Shown in pieces: positions 30,967 to 41,445 of a stretch of DNA of 64,000 nt (positions are counted from its first letter, which is position 1; every line of letters begins with the position of its first letter). Location of the stretch: positions 2,790,001 through 2,854,000 of the forward strand of contig OY730175.1 of the NCBI GenBank assembly GCA_963422465.1, read 5' to 3'. Made by a program: the position numbers and the translations under genes. The notes beneath the pieces are model-generated. The model was not told the DNA's origin. It worked only from the letters and a program-made list of their open reading frames with translations, and ran no database searches. This stretch comes from Lichina pygmaea (taxonomy: Eukaryota; Ascomycota; Lichinomycetes; Lichinales; Lichinaceae).

Positions 30967-32409
30967 CTAGCTCCTGGCTTGTGGGAGTTTGAACAGTTGG
31001 ACTGAACATCCAAGACTATGGAGAACGCTTTCCTTATCTTGTCGTTCGTCTTCTGCGCTGGTCCTGAGCTCCCTAAGATAAATCTTCCTTAAGTTCATGA
31101 AGTCTTCTTCTTTTTGCCCACGAACGATATGTGTGGCCATGCGTGACAGAACGTCACAAATCCGCGAGTTATCTATCCAAGAAACCAACTAACATTATTG
31201 TCATATTTTATCAAGTAGATATACGAGATAGGCAGAAAGCTAAGAATATCAGCGACTTAGGAGTAGGACACATACTTGTATAGTCCCTCGCCTCCAGCAG
31301 AGGCATACCATAGATCAACTCGAATGCGCGGAAGTCGTCTTCGTTCATTGCCTCCTGATCGAAAACACGTACGTCCGTCTCCAGAGACCCATGATGGGCA
31401 GCTTCATTCCCAGCCAACACGTCAACAGAGGAGATCCGCATGTGATCTCGCTCGAAGACTCTGAAGAACCTCACACGGATCGGCAATGTGACCGCTCTGT
31501 TATCGAGCTAAACCCGCGACCAGAGGTGAGCAAAAGTCTTGCTTAACTCAGAACGTCAATGATAACATACCTGCAAGTCTCGCATAGCTTTCTTGTTTTC
31601 CTAAACCCACCACCAGAGGTTGACAGATGTCTTTCTTAACTCAGAACATTGATGATGACAAACCATCTCAGCCTTGTATCGCTCTTTCTCAGCCTTGGTC
31701 CGGTCGCTGTAAGTCTCGATCCGCTCTATCTCATCCTCGATTCGCTTCTTTTTGCTCTCCTAAATCCACAACTACGGTGGAGATCAACAGGCGTCTTGCT
31801 TGACTCAGAAAATTAATGATACCTTCAACGCCTCCTCCAAGTGACCTATACGATTCCAGATGTAGTCGACTCGTTGCAGCAACGACAAGCCTTCGGTGTT
31901 GACAAACTTGGTCTTAGTACCTCCAACGACCGTACATTCGTTCGCAGCTTGATTGAGCTCGTGCTTGCCAGCCACTTCCGCAGGCGTCGTCGACAGGTAG
32001 GTTATCTCTTTATAGAACAACACTTCGAGCTCCTATATCTGGAGAACATTTACGAGGATAGAGGGGTGGCTTACTGTTGACCGGGGACTCTCTGGAAGAG
32101 TTGCCCGAGGATTTGCAGGTGTGTTGAGATCAGCCTCCCCCTGAGCGACGGCTAAATTGTTGTCTTGCCTGCACGTGACATTGCAGGGTTTTCTCCTTAT
32201 TCTTCTTTGTCGTGGCTCCTAGATTTTAGTGAGCAAGACCAATCTACTCATTCTCACCGACACGCACATCAACTCTCACTTACTCTCGGGGATGATGATG
32301 AAGATGACGACAGCTTGTCAGAGGGTGACGACGGCTTGTCGGGGGATGATCGGCGTTGCCTCTTCCCTGAACGGGTCCCAGCATGTGCCTGACATCGCTT
32401 AACGGCCAT
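30967..32409 (-). CDS. Unrecognised seven-exon coiled-coil protein, about 347 aa
   Basis: I inferred exons from open frames joined by GT..AG introns that keep phase: 32,409-32,284, 32,218-32,075, 32,032-31,823, 31,759-31,664, 31,600-31,571, 31,507-31,276 and 31,172-30,967 (1,044 nt including stop). The first five introns are phase 0. The N-terminus is basic and Ser-rich (KRQRRSSPDKPSSPSD). The middle (ESKKKRIEDEIERIE, KAEKERYKAEM) should form a coiled coil. The C-terminal half is mixed, with LPIRVRFFRVFERDHM and RKIYLRELRTSAEDE. I do not recognise the family. Exon 2 is homologous to the antisense strand of a copia LTR, and introns 3-5 are related 63-mers. Exon 5 is only 30 nt and intron 2 only 42 nt, so these two calls are the weakest. 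The ATG has a good context (AGCATGG). Confidence 0.65.
31508..31570 (-). repeat. 63-nt introner-like intron (intron 5)
   Basis: GTATGT..TTTAG. It matches intron 4 at 50 of 63 positions without gaps (hand count) and shares the core TTCTGAGTTAAGCAAGAC with intron 3. Confidence 0.7.
31601..31663 (-). repeat. 63-nt introner-like intron (intron 4)
   Basis: GTTTGT..TTTAG, of the same length as introns 3 and 5. It carries the core TTCTGAGTTAAGAAAGAC and the 3' block CCTCTGGT..GGGTTTAG shared with intron 5. Confidence 0.7.
31760..31822 (-). repeat. 63-nt introner-like intron (intron 3)
   Basis: GTATCA..TTTAG. It is more diverged, but has the same length and carries the core TTCTGAGTCAAGCAAGAC, shifted by about 5 nt relative to introns 4 and 5. 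Confidence 0.6.
32075..32245 (-). other. LTR-derived exon 2 and preceding 3' splice site
   Basis: On the minus strand about 160 nt, including the acceptor ..AAAATCTAG, match plus-strand LTR sequence at 2,340-2,505 and 28,675-28,800. Shared strings include GCAAGACAACAATTTAGC and CTCTTCCAGAGAGT. The frame stays open for 48 codons (CRQDNNLAV.., ATLPESPRST). The host copy keeps CG dinucleotides that are TG or CA in the 2.3-kb copy. Confidence 0.65.
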
Positions 32410-34374
32410 GCTGTGTCGAGGGCGTGCTCTTGGACGACGTCTTACGTAGATCGCTGGGAGGGAGGAAATGTGAAAGAGTCGTGCTTTTATACCCCACTTT
32501 TTATTAACCACACACCCCTACTACGTACAGTACAGTAATTGGTGTTGTGGACGCACCACCCCATTTAGCGCTGTTAGACATACTTCACCCTTGTACGAAG
32601 GTACAGAGCTCCCCCTGGTCAATGCCTCTCGATTAGTTGGATCGGACAATTTCTCAAGTGTACCCCGGACATACCCCTCTGAGCGCCACCTGCCTGCGCC
32701 ACCTGCGCTACACCAGGAAGGCTCAAGCTGTCTACCTTAATTCGCCCTGCTACTTATGTACGAGTACGTACTTACGTATGGGTACGCCCTAAGAATCTAG
32801 GGACAATTACTCCATGCGGACAATTACTCCGGTACCTCCCTCTATGCCCGTACGTTATGTACTGTATCTTACTTCGGTGCCCCTCTTACTTCCATGCCCC
32901 CTTCGCTTAGTACAAGTACTTCTAGTTTGGTGGCACTCCCAAGAAGAACTAAGTACTACTGAACTTTTGGGGCGTGAGCCCACCGACGACCCAACTCCAC
33001 ACTACTCACAAAGTCCCCACAATGCCGAAAATATTATTCATGACCCTGAAAATTAGATTTGACTTGATAGACCTAGATCTAGGTGTTGGATGCGACTAGA
33101 CAACAGTTACGACCGAAAAATGTACTCTGTGTGATGCTACCAGGACTTATGAAGCTCATACCTTGCTTGACTTGGAGAGATACCTAGCTTTGTATGGTGC
33201 GGCTCGGCAAAGTGCATGTACTGATTTACGCGAGGGCACCGAAGTAATCTACTTGCATAGTGGGGGGTACGTATGGGTACCGGAGTAATCGTCCCATCTA
33301 TCTACGTTACGTACCATGCCCCCCTTCTTTCTTCCATGGCCCCGTCGATCCCGTGTCTCACTGAGCTGACCGAGGTACCTCACTTCCCCTATCTTTATGA
33401 TTGTGGTAGAAGTACCTGTCTAAATTTGAGTTACAGTACGTATCTCTCTTTCTTCCATGCCGCCCTACTGGCAGTACTTGATCTATCAAGCAACAGTCAT
33501 ACAGATAAAAGTAGTGGCCAAATTCGAGTAAGTGGGGTGATAGCAATGGCGACAGTGACGGTGACAGCGATGGCGACAGCGACAGCGCTACAGCACGACA
33601 GCAAGGGTAAGGGTAAGGGCGAGGGCAAGGGCGAGGGTGACAGCAAGGGCGACAAAGGCAGCGATGACGACAGCGACAGCAAGGGCGACAGCGACCAGCG
33701 ACAGCGACCAGCGACAAGCCTCAGTGAGCAGTGAGTGCAATACTGATACCTTGATTTGTAGGGATATTGGTGCGGTGGGATAAGTAGCTCACTAGTACGT
33801 ACAGTATGTACTTCCGTGTCCCAGCACGTGTCAGTCAAAGCTTCAAGAGTACATTGGTTTCTATGGATGCTAGAGTGGTAGAACAAGTATCTCGCTTAGC
33901 TTGGTGAGACATGGGATTAAGGGGGGCATCGTAAAAAAACTTAGATAGAAACGTGCATAGAGGGGCATCGGAGTACGTAATTGTCTGTTCTTGCCATCTA
34001 CCCACTTCCGCGTGCATGGTGGTGCGGACCCTGACCATTACAGAGATCACGGAGGCGACACTATAGGTGGCCACGCACCATTCACGATAGCGTGGTCTGC
34101 CGCATCAAACGAAAGACATGTAAGGAGCCCCTTCCTCCTGATGGTTTGCTTCGCCCGCTGATGTAGCATCGTCTCCCGATGCCACGACCAGGCGTACCGT
34201 GTAGGGCGTTTATTCCATCGAACTGTTCTCTTGTCGCGGGCGCTCGCCGCTTTGGCAAAGACGAAGCGACATCGCGATTGGTGTTGACCGCACCGGGAAG
34301 TCTTCTGAACTTCGTCACGCCTTGCCTCTGGAAGCTCCGATATCAGCAAGATTCCCCAGGGCAGATCGGTCAAG
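32410..34374. other. Intergenic region with GTAC/TACGTA-rich degenerate repeats, no gene seen
   Basis: About 2 kb between two divergently oriented genes. Recurrent strings such as CTTCCATGCC (near 32,890, 33,333 and 33,451), ACGTATGGGTAC (near 32,774 and 33,269) and a tandem GGACAATTACTCC (32,811 and 32,818-32,832 area) suggest two or three decayed copies of one unit. A hexamer-type array lies at 33,535-33,715. The promoters of both neighbours should be here, but no clear TATA box is seen. Confidence 0.5.
33535..33715. repeat. GGCGAC/AGCGAC/AAGGGC hexanucleotide array
   Basis: About 180 bp of interrupted 6-mers. On the plus strand it would read Lys/Gly/Asp/Ser repeats, but the frame has no gene-like flanks. 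I take it as an expanded microsatellite. Confidence 0.8.
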
Positions 34375-35511
34375 ATGACACCAAGAGTCGCGGCTGCCGA
34401 CGATCGCAGACTCGTCGAGCCGACGACGACAACGATAAGCTCCGCCGTGCCTCTGCTGGCGCCAGAGCCCTCCGCAGACGAGCAGCCGGCCGGGTCCGCG
34501 AGCACGGTCGAGTCCGAAGAAGATCCTGTGCAGGGGCCCGCAAAGCCTGGCAAGCGCCGACTCTTCGGTCTGAGTCGGAGAGGCGACGATGTCGCCGTGG
34601 TAGATGGCCAGAGCGCCGGCTCTGCGCCGGGCCAGATGGCGCGGCCGAGGGCGGTCAGTCCGACCCCGATCCCACCGACCACTAGCCACCCGTACCAACA
34701 TGCCGTCGCCGCATCGTACCGCCACAATCGCTCGCCCTCGCCCGCCCTGCCCTCGCCGTCGTCGTCCTTCATCTTCGAGCGGGACGTGCAGGAGAACTCG
34801 GTACCACCCCCACCCTCGAGCGCCATTCCGTCGCACATCACCCGAGAGGACTACATCCCACCGGTCCTGGAGGCGTCGTCCTTGGCCATCACCGACGAGT
34901 GCCTCGACCCGGACCATGTTCAGATCGTCATGCACGCGAACCACCATCTGGTCGCTCCCGCGGCGACCGCGACGACCGCCAACGCCACCTCCGGGCACGG
35001 CTCGGTCGATGCCAGCGTCGGCAGCTTGCCAGATGAGCCGCTCGCCGCCATCGACAGGGACGCCCCAACGTCGAGCTATGGCGTCGGAGACGTGCCCGAT
35101 CATCGTCGACTGAGCTTCATCTCCTTCGCTGACGTCGTCCAGTCCGAGCATATGAGTGTTCTTCCGTCGACGTCATCGTCGTCCCCGCCACATCCTCATA
35201 CTGCGAACAGATCTCCGTCTCCCGTCTACTCGGGCGCATCGTCGCAGCTTCCTGGAAACTCTCCGCCGGCGAGCGGGCAAAGCTCTGTTGGAGGAATCGA
35301 GGCTCTTGCAGGCGCCGGCGGCAGAGGACCGGGCAGTCCTACCCCGGGTCGCACCTCTCCCCCCGTCGCCGCCGCCGCCTCAGAGCTCACCATCGAGACG
35401 ATGCGCCAAGCCTTGCGGAAGACGGGGAGCACAGATCTGGGAGGCGTTCGCAGCCAGCCGTTGAGCGCCGCCAGCGGCGAAGAGTTCGGTCACGACGTCC
35501 CATGGCGGTAG
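34375..35511 (+). CDS. Conserved Pezizomycotina protein of unknown function, 378 aa
   Basis: A long GC-rich open frame. The protein is largely disordered (Ser/Pro/Ala-rich) with conserved-looking blocks: SSSFIFERDVQE (about residue 130), IPSHITREDYIPPVLEASS, LDPDHVQIVMHANHH, RRLSFISFADVVQSEH (about residue 250) and, near the C-terminus, LTIETMRQALRKTGSTDLGG. I remember this block order from uncharacterised proteins of many filamentous ascomycetes but know no function. RRLSF resembles a basophilic kinase site. The frame stays open about 22 codons upstream without another ATG, so the ATG at 34,375 is the simplest start, although a 5' exon is possible. The 278-codon frame on the opposite strand is a shadow. 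Confidence 0.82.
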   Translation: MTPRVAAADDRRLVEPTTTTISSAVPLLAPEPSADEQPAGSASTVESEEDPVQGPAKPGKRRLFGLSRRGDDVAVVDGQSAGSAPGQMARPRAVSPTPIPPTTSHPYQHAVAASYRHNRSPSPALPSPSSSFIFERDVQENSVPPPPSSAIPSHITREDYIPPVLEASSLAITDECLDPDHVQIVMHANHHLVAPAATATTANATSGHGSVDASVGSLPDEPLAAIDRDAPTSSYGVGDVPDHRRLSFISFADVVQSEHMSVLPSTSSSSPPHPHTANRSPSPVYSGASSQLPGNSPPASGQSSVGGIEALAGAGGRGPGSPTPGRTSPPVAAAASELTIETMRQALRKTGSTDLGGVRSQPLSAASGEEFGHDVPWR

Positions 35512-36779
35512 GCTGCACCCGCCCATCTTCCCCCACCCCAGCCTCTTTCTGAGCACCACGGGCCGACACGAAGGGCTCCGACGTGTAGCCGGATCGCTAT
35601 CCCTACCTCTGGTCTCTGGACTGTGATACGATGCCCTGTCCCGAGTTTGACTGATGATCTGATGTTTCTTTGGCTTCCCTTCTCCACTCGAATCACTCTT
35701 TGCCTGCAGCGTCGGCAGTCCAATGGCTCGCCTGCAGTATCTATTTCAGGCATGTCCGTGCGTGCTGTTCAAGTCCATGTCCATGGAGACCTGTAGCTCT
35801 CCAGGCACTTTTTCTTTTCAGGGATACGGTGGTTTCTGTATGTGCGATGACCTCACGATTGTTCTTGAGAAACATGTCGGGAGGAAAGATACTTGACGAC
35901 TTCACCAAGTTCTCTTATTGTACGAGTTATCACGATGCAAGGCATCGTGTCTGACTGACTTGGATCTAGTCTGCTGCTGCCGCTGATGTATACCGGAAGT
36001 GAGGATCGATTCCCATTCGGTTTTTTTTCAGATCCTCCGGCCGAACGACTAGACGTAACGCTCGAAATCTCAACGATCTAGACGAGCCACGATCTGTTGA
36101 AGCACGCCCCAACTGTCATACCGTGTGTAGTAGAATGAGACATTTCAGGTTCTCCGAAGGCTTCGAAGGAATCATAGCCTTACAGTGCGGTCCGGTACTG
36201 TTTAAGTCTCATGATCCTTGATTGAGAACTAGGAATAAGGAAGTTTTGCATGGCTTGAAGACAACACAGGTACAAGAAAAACATGATTAAGTGTGAATAC
36301 GACTGCCATGTCATGTCTGCACAGTTATTCTTCTGGAGAGCTAGTTTGCAGTGTTGCAACAGGTACGGGTGCAAGGAAAGCTGTATGGGGAACAGTGACA
36401 AGAGTGAGGTTAGTTCTTGTATTTCCCCCTTTTCCCCACAATCCCCAAATTGAAATAACAAGGCCATCTGCAAGTCAGATCACCATCATCACCAACTATG
36501 AAATATATCTCACGTCAGTATAGAAGAATTTCCAACGTCTGTTGCAGAACTGCGACCCATCACGGTCAACTCCCTTGGACAGGATCTTGGGGGGCGAGAC
36601 CGGGAAGAGTTGTTGCCACGAGAAGGTGTGTGTGAGAAGATGACAGAAGCAGAGATGTCGTCTGGCTGGAAGCATAACACTTTTGTACTTACAGCGATCC
36701 TTGCCCACTCCACATCCTGGGGACGTACGTATGATGCCACATGTGCCGTCGTGTTTTGAACAAGCTTCCTGATTCTGGA
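35512..36779. other. 3' flank of the 378-aa gene and possible last exons of the PAN gene
   Basis: The left half is host-like and has no gene. On the minus strand around 36,780-36,685 a Cys-rich frame (NQEACSKHDGTCGII..GCGVGKDR) ends at a GTAAGT donor, and near 36,560-36,510 another (SQFCNRRWKFFYTD) ends at GTGAGA. Both could be downstream exons of the PAN/Apple-like gene, but I cannot join them with confidence. Confidence 0.35.
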
Positions 36780-37861
36780 CTAGGTCCACCAAAGGGTTAC
36801 ATCCATGGAGCCATCATTAACATCATTCACTTTGAATCCATCAACGTTTCTCCCATGGACCCTTGATCAACCACCGCAAGATACAGGACAAAGCTCCCGG
36901 CATGCCGGTTCTTCCTTGAATATCCCCCGTCACCATCCGTGATCCAGTCTCCACACCCCTCTGCCAGGCACACCCGACATGTGGCTGTTCAGACACGTAC
37001 AGAGCTGATCAACTACTCACGACACCCGACGAAGACGGCACTGGCGGTTCGAATGGTCATCCAAGTCGGAGTTTCGCGGTAATTGGACTTGAGGGCGCAG
37101 AGGTTGTAGGCCGTCAATATAGTCAACCCCCTTGCACCTGGTGTTCCCAGCACAAATCTCGATGCACTTGTACATGTTGTTTGTGAAGGCGACCGAGAGG
37201 TTATCTCCAACAGAGCCAGACCACAGAAAAGCCTGAACTGCTCGCCGAAGTTGCAGTGAATCTTCCCATTCACGGATGGGCATTTCTCCACCTCAGGGTT
37301 GAGAGAAGGACACTGCTCAGACAAGCTGTCGATGTTGATGTTGTCGACGGAGGGCAACGTGGGGGTGATGTACTCAGTCTTCATGGTGCAGACGGAATCC
37401 GTGTGGTTCCAGCCCACTCCGACACACTCCTCATCCTCAGAGCAGGTGTTGACACAGGTGATGAAGGAGTCAGTTGTCACCTGCCTTAAGGTGGCATGAT
37501 CGTTCTGGACACCGCAGTAGATCTTGTGCAGATCACTGTTGGGCGTGACACACGTGTTGCTATTCAGCAAGGGGCACTCGTAGATGTTGTTGGTGAACAA
37601 GCCCTGATCCTTGCAGGTGTACTTGAGGCACTCATCCTCTGGTGAGTGGATGCTTCCTTGGGTCAGATGGACAAGCTCCCCCTGACCAGGCTGGGGGGAT
37701 GTCCTGATTGTGAGCTGGGTGCTGACGTGGTTGACAGACACATACAAGGCTGATGTTCTGGCCAGCCAGATGCTGGTGACAAGGACAAGCGTGCTGATGG
37801 CTATTGCCGGTGTGGGATGCTTGGACTGTGGAATGTTCAACAGCACCAACACGGAGCCCAC
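36780..37861 (-). pseudogene. PAN/Apple-domain membrane protein gene, damaged
   Basis: The minus strand reads a single hydrophobic segment (AIAISTLVLVTSIWLA), then a Cys-rich outer region. A first PAN/Apple-like unit has YCGVQNDHATL..CVNTCSEDEECVGVGW..CTMKTEY. A second starts CPSVNGKIHC..FGEQFRLFCG, moves to another frame for SVGDNLSVAFTNNMYKCIEICAG..CKGVDYI, and returns for NLCALKSNY. That means two compensating frameshifts, near 37,215 and 37,115. No ATG lies in frame before the hydrophobic segment; the first codon available is GTG at 37,861. The main exon ends at TGTC|GTGAGT (about 37,016), and a terminal-exon candidate (VNDVNDGSMDVTLWW, stop at 36,780-36,782) follows. It is either a recent pseudogene or a gene with sequence errors. 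PAN/Apple domains bind proteins or carbohydrates at the cell surface. Confidence 0.6.
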
Positions 37862-37963
37862 TGAACAGTGAGAGCTCTTGGTAAGAGGTTCTGATGTCTT
37901 GCTTGTTATCTGCTAGGGCAGACTGTCAAGAGCCGCAAGCTGGACTCCGGAGCAAGACTGAGG

Positions 37964-37972
37964 CTTAAATAG
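37964..37972 (-). promoter_or_regulatory. TATA-like box upstream of the PAN/Apple gene
   Basis: CTATTTAAG on the minus strand about 100 bp upstream of the first coding frame. The spacing would fit transcription start near 37,935. Functionality is not shown. Confidence 0.4.
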
Positions 37973-38084
37973 CAGTGGAACAGGCAACCAAGACTCCCAT
38001 GACACTTATGGAGACAGTCTGAGATTCTGCTCTTGCCAGCTTGCTACATGACAATGTGTTCACCAGTGCCTGTGTTACATATGT

Positions 38085-38518
38085 TTTTTTTAATTTGATT
38101 CTTACACTGATTTGGCTGTTAAGCCATGCAGAACTTCTTGAAGGATTTTTGTCTTTGGTAGACTTGACTTGGGGACCTCACACATTTACTGTACACCCCG
38201 TGGTTTGTAGCGTACGTACTGTGGGAAAACCCCAAACCCTGTAGAGGAAATAGGAAAACCACAGTAATAAGAGTTTTGTGAATCTTGATAGATATTGGGT
38301 GAGCTATTTCTTGAGTTTTTCATACATCTTGCAAGAAGTACATCTTAGACAAGTTCTATAAATCTCAGGGGTTTTTGTGGCAGAATGTGGAGTGGGTCAG
38401 ATTTGAACTGACAACTAGTTTAGTCAGGTTCTCCAGGCCCGACACCACTAGTTCCGGGTCATGGGTGCCATGTAGTGGGAAACTCTCACCAGCTTCCCAC
38501 TACACCATCCCGCCCCCA
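38085..38518 (-). mobile_element. tRNA-derived SINE, copy 2
   Basis: Same element as copy 1, reverse orientation. The target duplication is TGTGTTACATATGT (38,071-38,084) and CGTGTTACCTATGT (38,519-38,532), with two mismatches. It inserted at the right border of the host island. Confidence 0.88.
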
Positions 38519-38532
38519 CGTGTTACCTATGT

Positions 38533-39171
38533 AGCAGGATGTGATGTGACTGCAGGCACCAATTTGAGCAGGATAAGCCTCATCAGAAGAGGCAACATGG
38601 ATCAGAGGTTATTAACAGAACAAGTGGAGTATGGCAGACATTCCTGTGAGGTCATGATGTGCTCTGCAGTTCTGTATGGCCAACATGGCTGTCTTGATCT
38701 GGTGGTCATCAACTAATACTTTGTGCAGGTGTTCAATATTGCTTGTAAGAAAAACATATATTGATGAACCTTCTTCTGGAATTGCAGAGTTGTTGTAGAG
38801 TCAAACTATCATCATGACAAATCAGTTTCCACTGATCAGTGATTGTGCATGAGATCTCAGTTTATAGCTGTCTTGCCTGAATTAGGTGTTGTCAATCTGG
38901 AGAGTGATGAGACCAGTTCTTACTTGCTGCCAGAGTCCTGGTCACATGAGAAGCAAAGGATTTTCCTGTATATTACTGTTAGATAGTGACACTCAGAGGA
39001 TCTAGTGGATTGAGGATTGGATTCAGTACCGTAACCGATCACGTGGTGCTCAGTATCACCCAACACTCACTTGAGCAACCAAGGACCCCCTTGATAAAAA
39101 GTTGAATAACTCTGTGGATTCTTTTCAGAATAGTCCCAAGCTTGGATATCTAATAGAATCATCTGGCCTTG
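38533..39171. other. CpG-poor spacer, no gene seen
   Basis: AT-leaning DNA with repeat-like composition between the SINE and LINE B4. No coding region or element family is recognised. Probably old repeat sequence. Confidence 0.4.
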
Positions 39172-41445
39172 AAAAACTCTTCCCAGTACCACATCGTCAA
39201 AGGACCATCACTCTTGACAATCAGCGGATTTGGTCATAAGTCCTGGAAACCAGTCGCGAAGCTTGCTGAAACCACCCACTTCCCAAGAGTGAAAACCCAT
39301 CACTTTTCTGAATCAGGCCTATTGGTCAAAAGTTGTGATCCCAGAACTCACATCTTCTTGCTTCAACTACCAACCACCCAGCCACAACAAGAGTGAGAGG
39401 GACCAGAGGTATTCTGAAGGACTGGGCAAAGCCCTACCTACCTTGGAACAATCAGCCCTGAGACTAAAACTCAGGATTAAGCCAGCACTCCCAGTCTATC
39501 AGAGATAAAACACCAAACCTCTCCTAAAAGTGAGAAACACCCACCAACAAGGAGATCAGGGCTCCCAGGATAAGAGGAATAGTTTAGAGCTTGCCTCTAG
39601 TGCTGGTAGAGTTGAAAAACTCTAGGAAAGCTCAGGCAGGGGGTGTGGTCCCTAGCTTGAGTTAATACAACCAGATTTCCCTAGAGTCTAGTTGGAAAAG
39701 ACTGCCCAGGAAAGTACAGTCTTGGGGAGTGGTCCCATGATTGTGCAACTACTGCTAGGAACCAGGTGACCCTTTGCGAACAACTGGGAGAAGCCTCCAA
39801 AAGAGCCTCACCAATCCCAGCCAAAAAGAACTGCTGGAAGACACCCAAAATCACATAATGTCAAAGAAAAAACCAGAGAAAGAGAAAGAAAACCAGTCTT
39901 CTCCAAGCTCCCAGCAACCCCCAGTGGCTAACTCCCTGACAGACCAATCCCAGACTCAAGAAAAAGAAGAAGAGAAGGGGCTGACACCTCCCCAGCTAGT
40001 GGAAGAATGGCTTATCCACACAAAAGCTCCCCAACACATCAAAAAAGCATGGGATAGTATTCTGTCTAAAGTGGCAGAAGCACTGGACAAAGATGTATCC
40101 ACTCACTCACCTAACTCCCAGAGTCTCCAGAAGATACTTGAGAGACTGGACAGCATTGAGAAACAAGTCCAAAAACCAAACACCAAGCCAACATATGCCC
40201 AGGCAGCCCAGAAAACAGTAGGACAGGAAATCTCTGTTCCAACCAGAATCCACAGTGAAATCACTATCAGACCTGGAACTCAGACTGGCCAGCTAGCAAA
40301 CAGAACACCAGCCCAGCTTATGGAAGCTCTCAAGAAGAAAACACCACTCTCCTGCCAAAAAGAAATAAGAGCAGCCAGAAAACTACTCTCAGGAGATATT
40401 ATAATCTCTCTGGAAACTCCTCAAGCCAAGACTCAGCTAGAGGAAAACAAGAACTGGATCCCAGCTCTCTTTACAGCAGAGGCCAAGATATCACCCAGAA
40501 TCTTTCCAGTGCTAGTCCATGGGGTGCAGACAAAAGACTTCAAGCCAGAAAACCTGGAGGAAACAAAAAAGGCAATCTTCTCCCAAAACCCTGGGATAGA
40601 AAGTAAGGTCAACATCCTAATAACCTACTGGTCCAGAAGCCAGTCACATCTCTACATCTGGATCTAGCTACCCCAGAGCAAGCAAACCTCCTAATTGAGA
40701 AAGGAGTAGTTCTAGGATACACTCTACATAAAGTACAACCAGCCCTGCTAGCAACATCAGTCACCCAGTGCTACAAATGTGCTAGGTTTGGACACCAAGC
40801 ACGCACTTGCCAAGCCCAAGCCCAGTGCACAGCCTGTGGAGGGAAGCATGCCAGAAGAGACTGCCAGACTTCTCCAGAAACTCTAACACCAAAATATGTA
40901 AACTGCAAGGGAAACCACCCAGCCTGGTCAAAGTCCTGCCAGAAAAAACAGGAAGTAATCCAGAAAGCAAGAGAGGCATGGCTAGCAAGACCAGAGAGGT
41001 ACACAACAGCTCCCAGACTAGCTCTACCTCAGACTCCCTCAACACAAGAAAAAAGGCCAAGTCTACAAGACAGACAAGAAGCTAAGAAAAGAAAACAAGG
41101 GGAAGTATTAAGAGCATGCTCAAGCTCAAGACTGAACACTCAGCTCCCCACTTTCCCACTTGCACAGAACTCAGAGTTCCAAATCAACATACCCAGAAAA
41201 AAAGCTACTGAGATCTTGGAAGACTCTAGCCAAGATGATTAATGAGTTACTCCACACTTAACCTTCTCCAGTAAAATATCCAGAAAAGCCAGACATGCCA
41301 AGAACTTCTACTGGCAAACCCTAGACTACAGGAAGTGGACATCATCACTCTGCAAGAACCCTGGAAAAACCCCCACCAAGAATCAAGCATCTCTACAACA
41401 TTCTCAGCCTTCTACCCTTTACAAAGCCAGGAGCTAGAGAGAACA
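39172..41445 (+). mobile_element. LINE B4, 5'-complete, interrupted by gypsy-A
   Basis: It starts with AAACTCTTCCCAGTACC, the conserved LINE 5' end, and contains the whole 5' UTR, ORF1 and the first part of the ORF2 endonuclease. It stops at 41,445 where the gypsy LTR begins. The ORF1 stop and ORF2 start overlap as TAATG near 41,240. The LINE does not resume after the gypsy element at 47,398. Confidence 0.9.
39858..41242 (+). pseudogene. LINE B4 ORF1 remnant
   Basis: Open from MSKKKPEKEK at 39,858 to 40,667. A short deletion near 40,635 then shifts the frame. The zinc-knuckle part continues in another frame: CYKCARFGHQARTC, CTACGGKHARRDC and a third knuckle whose first Cys has become Tyr. 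It is clearly related to A and C ORF1 but distinct in the N-terminal half. Confidence 0.85.

Noticed and set aside
33273-33734. 153-codon frame ending in Lys/Gly/Asp/Ser repeats
   Set aside because: The repetitive half is a hexanucleotide array and the front half has no gene-like features or splice context.
34315-35151. 278-codon open frame on the minus strand opposite the 378-aa gene
   Set aside because: Composition follows the GC-rich plus-strand gene in another frame. It has no domain-like blocks, and the plus frame has recognisable conserved blocks.
36180-36473. 97-codon minus frame downstream of the 378-aa gene
   Set aside because: Low-complexity Leu/Gln-rich translation, no conserved pattern, no neighbouring exon.
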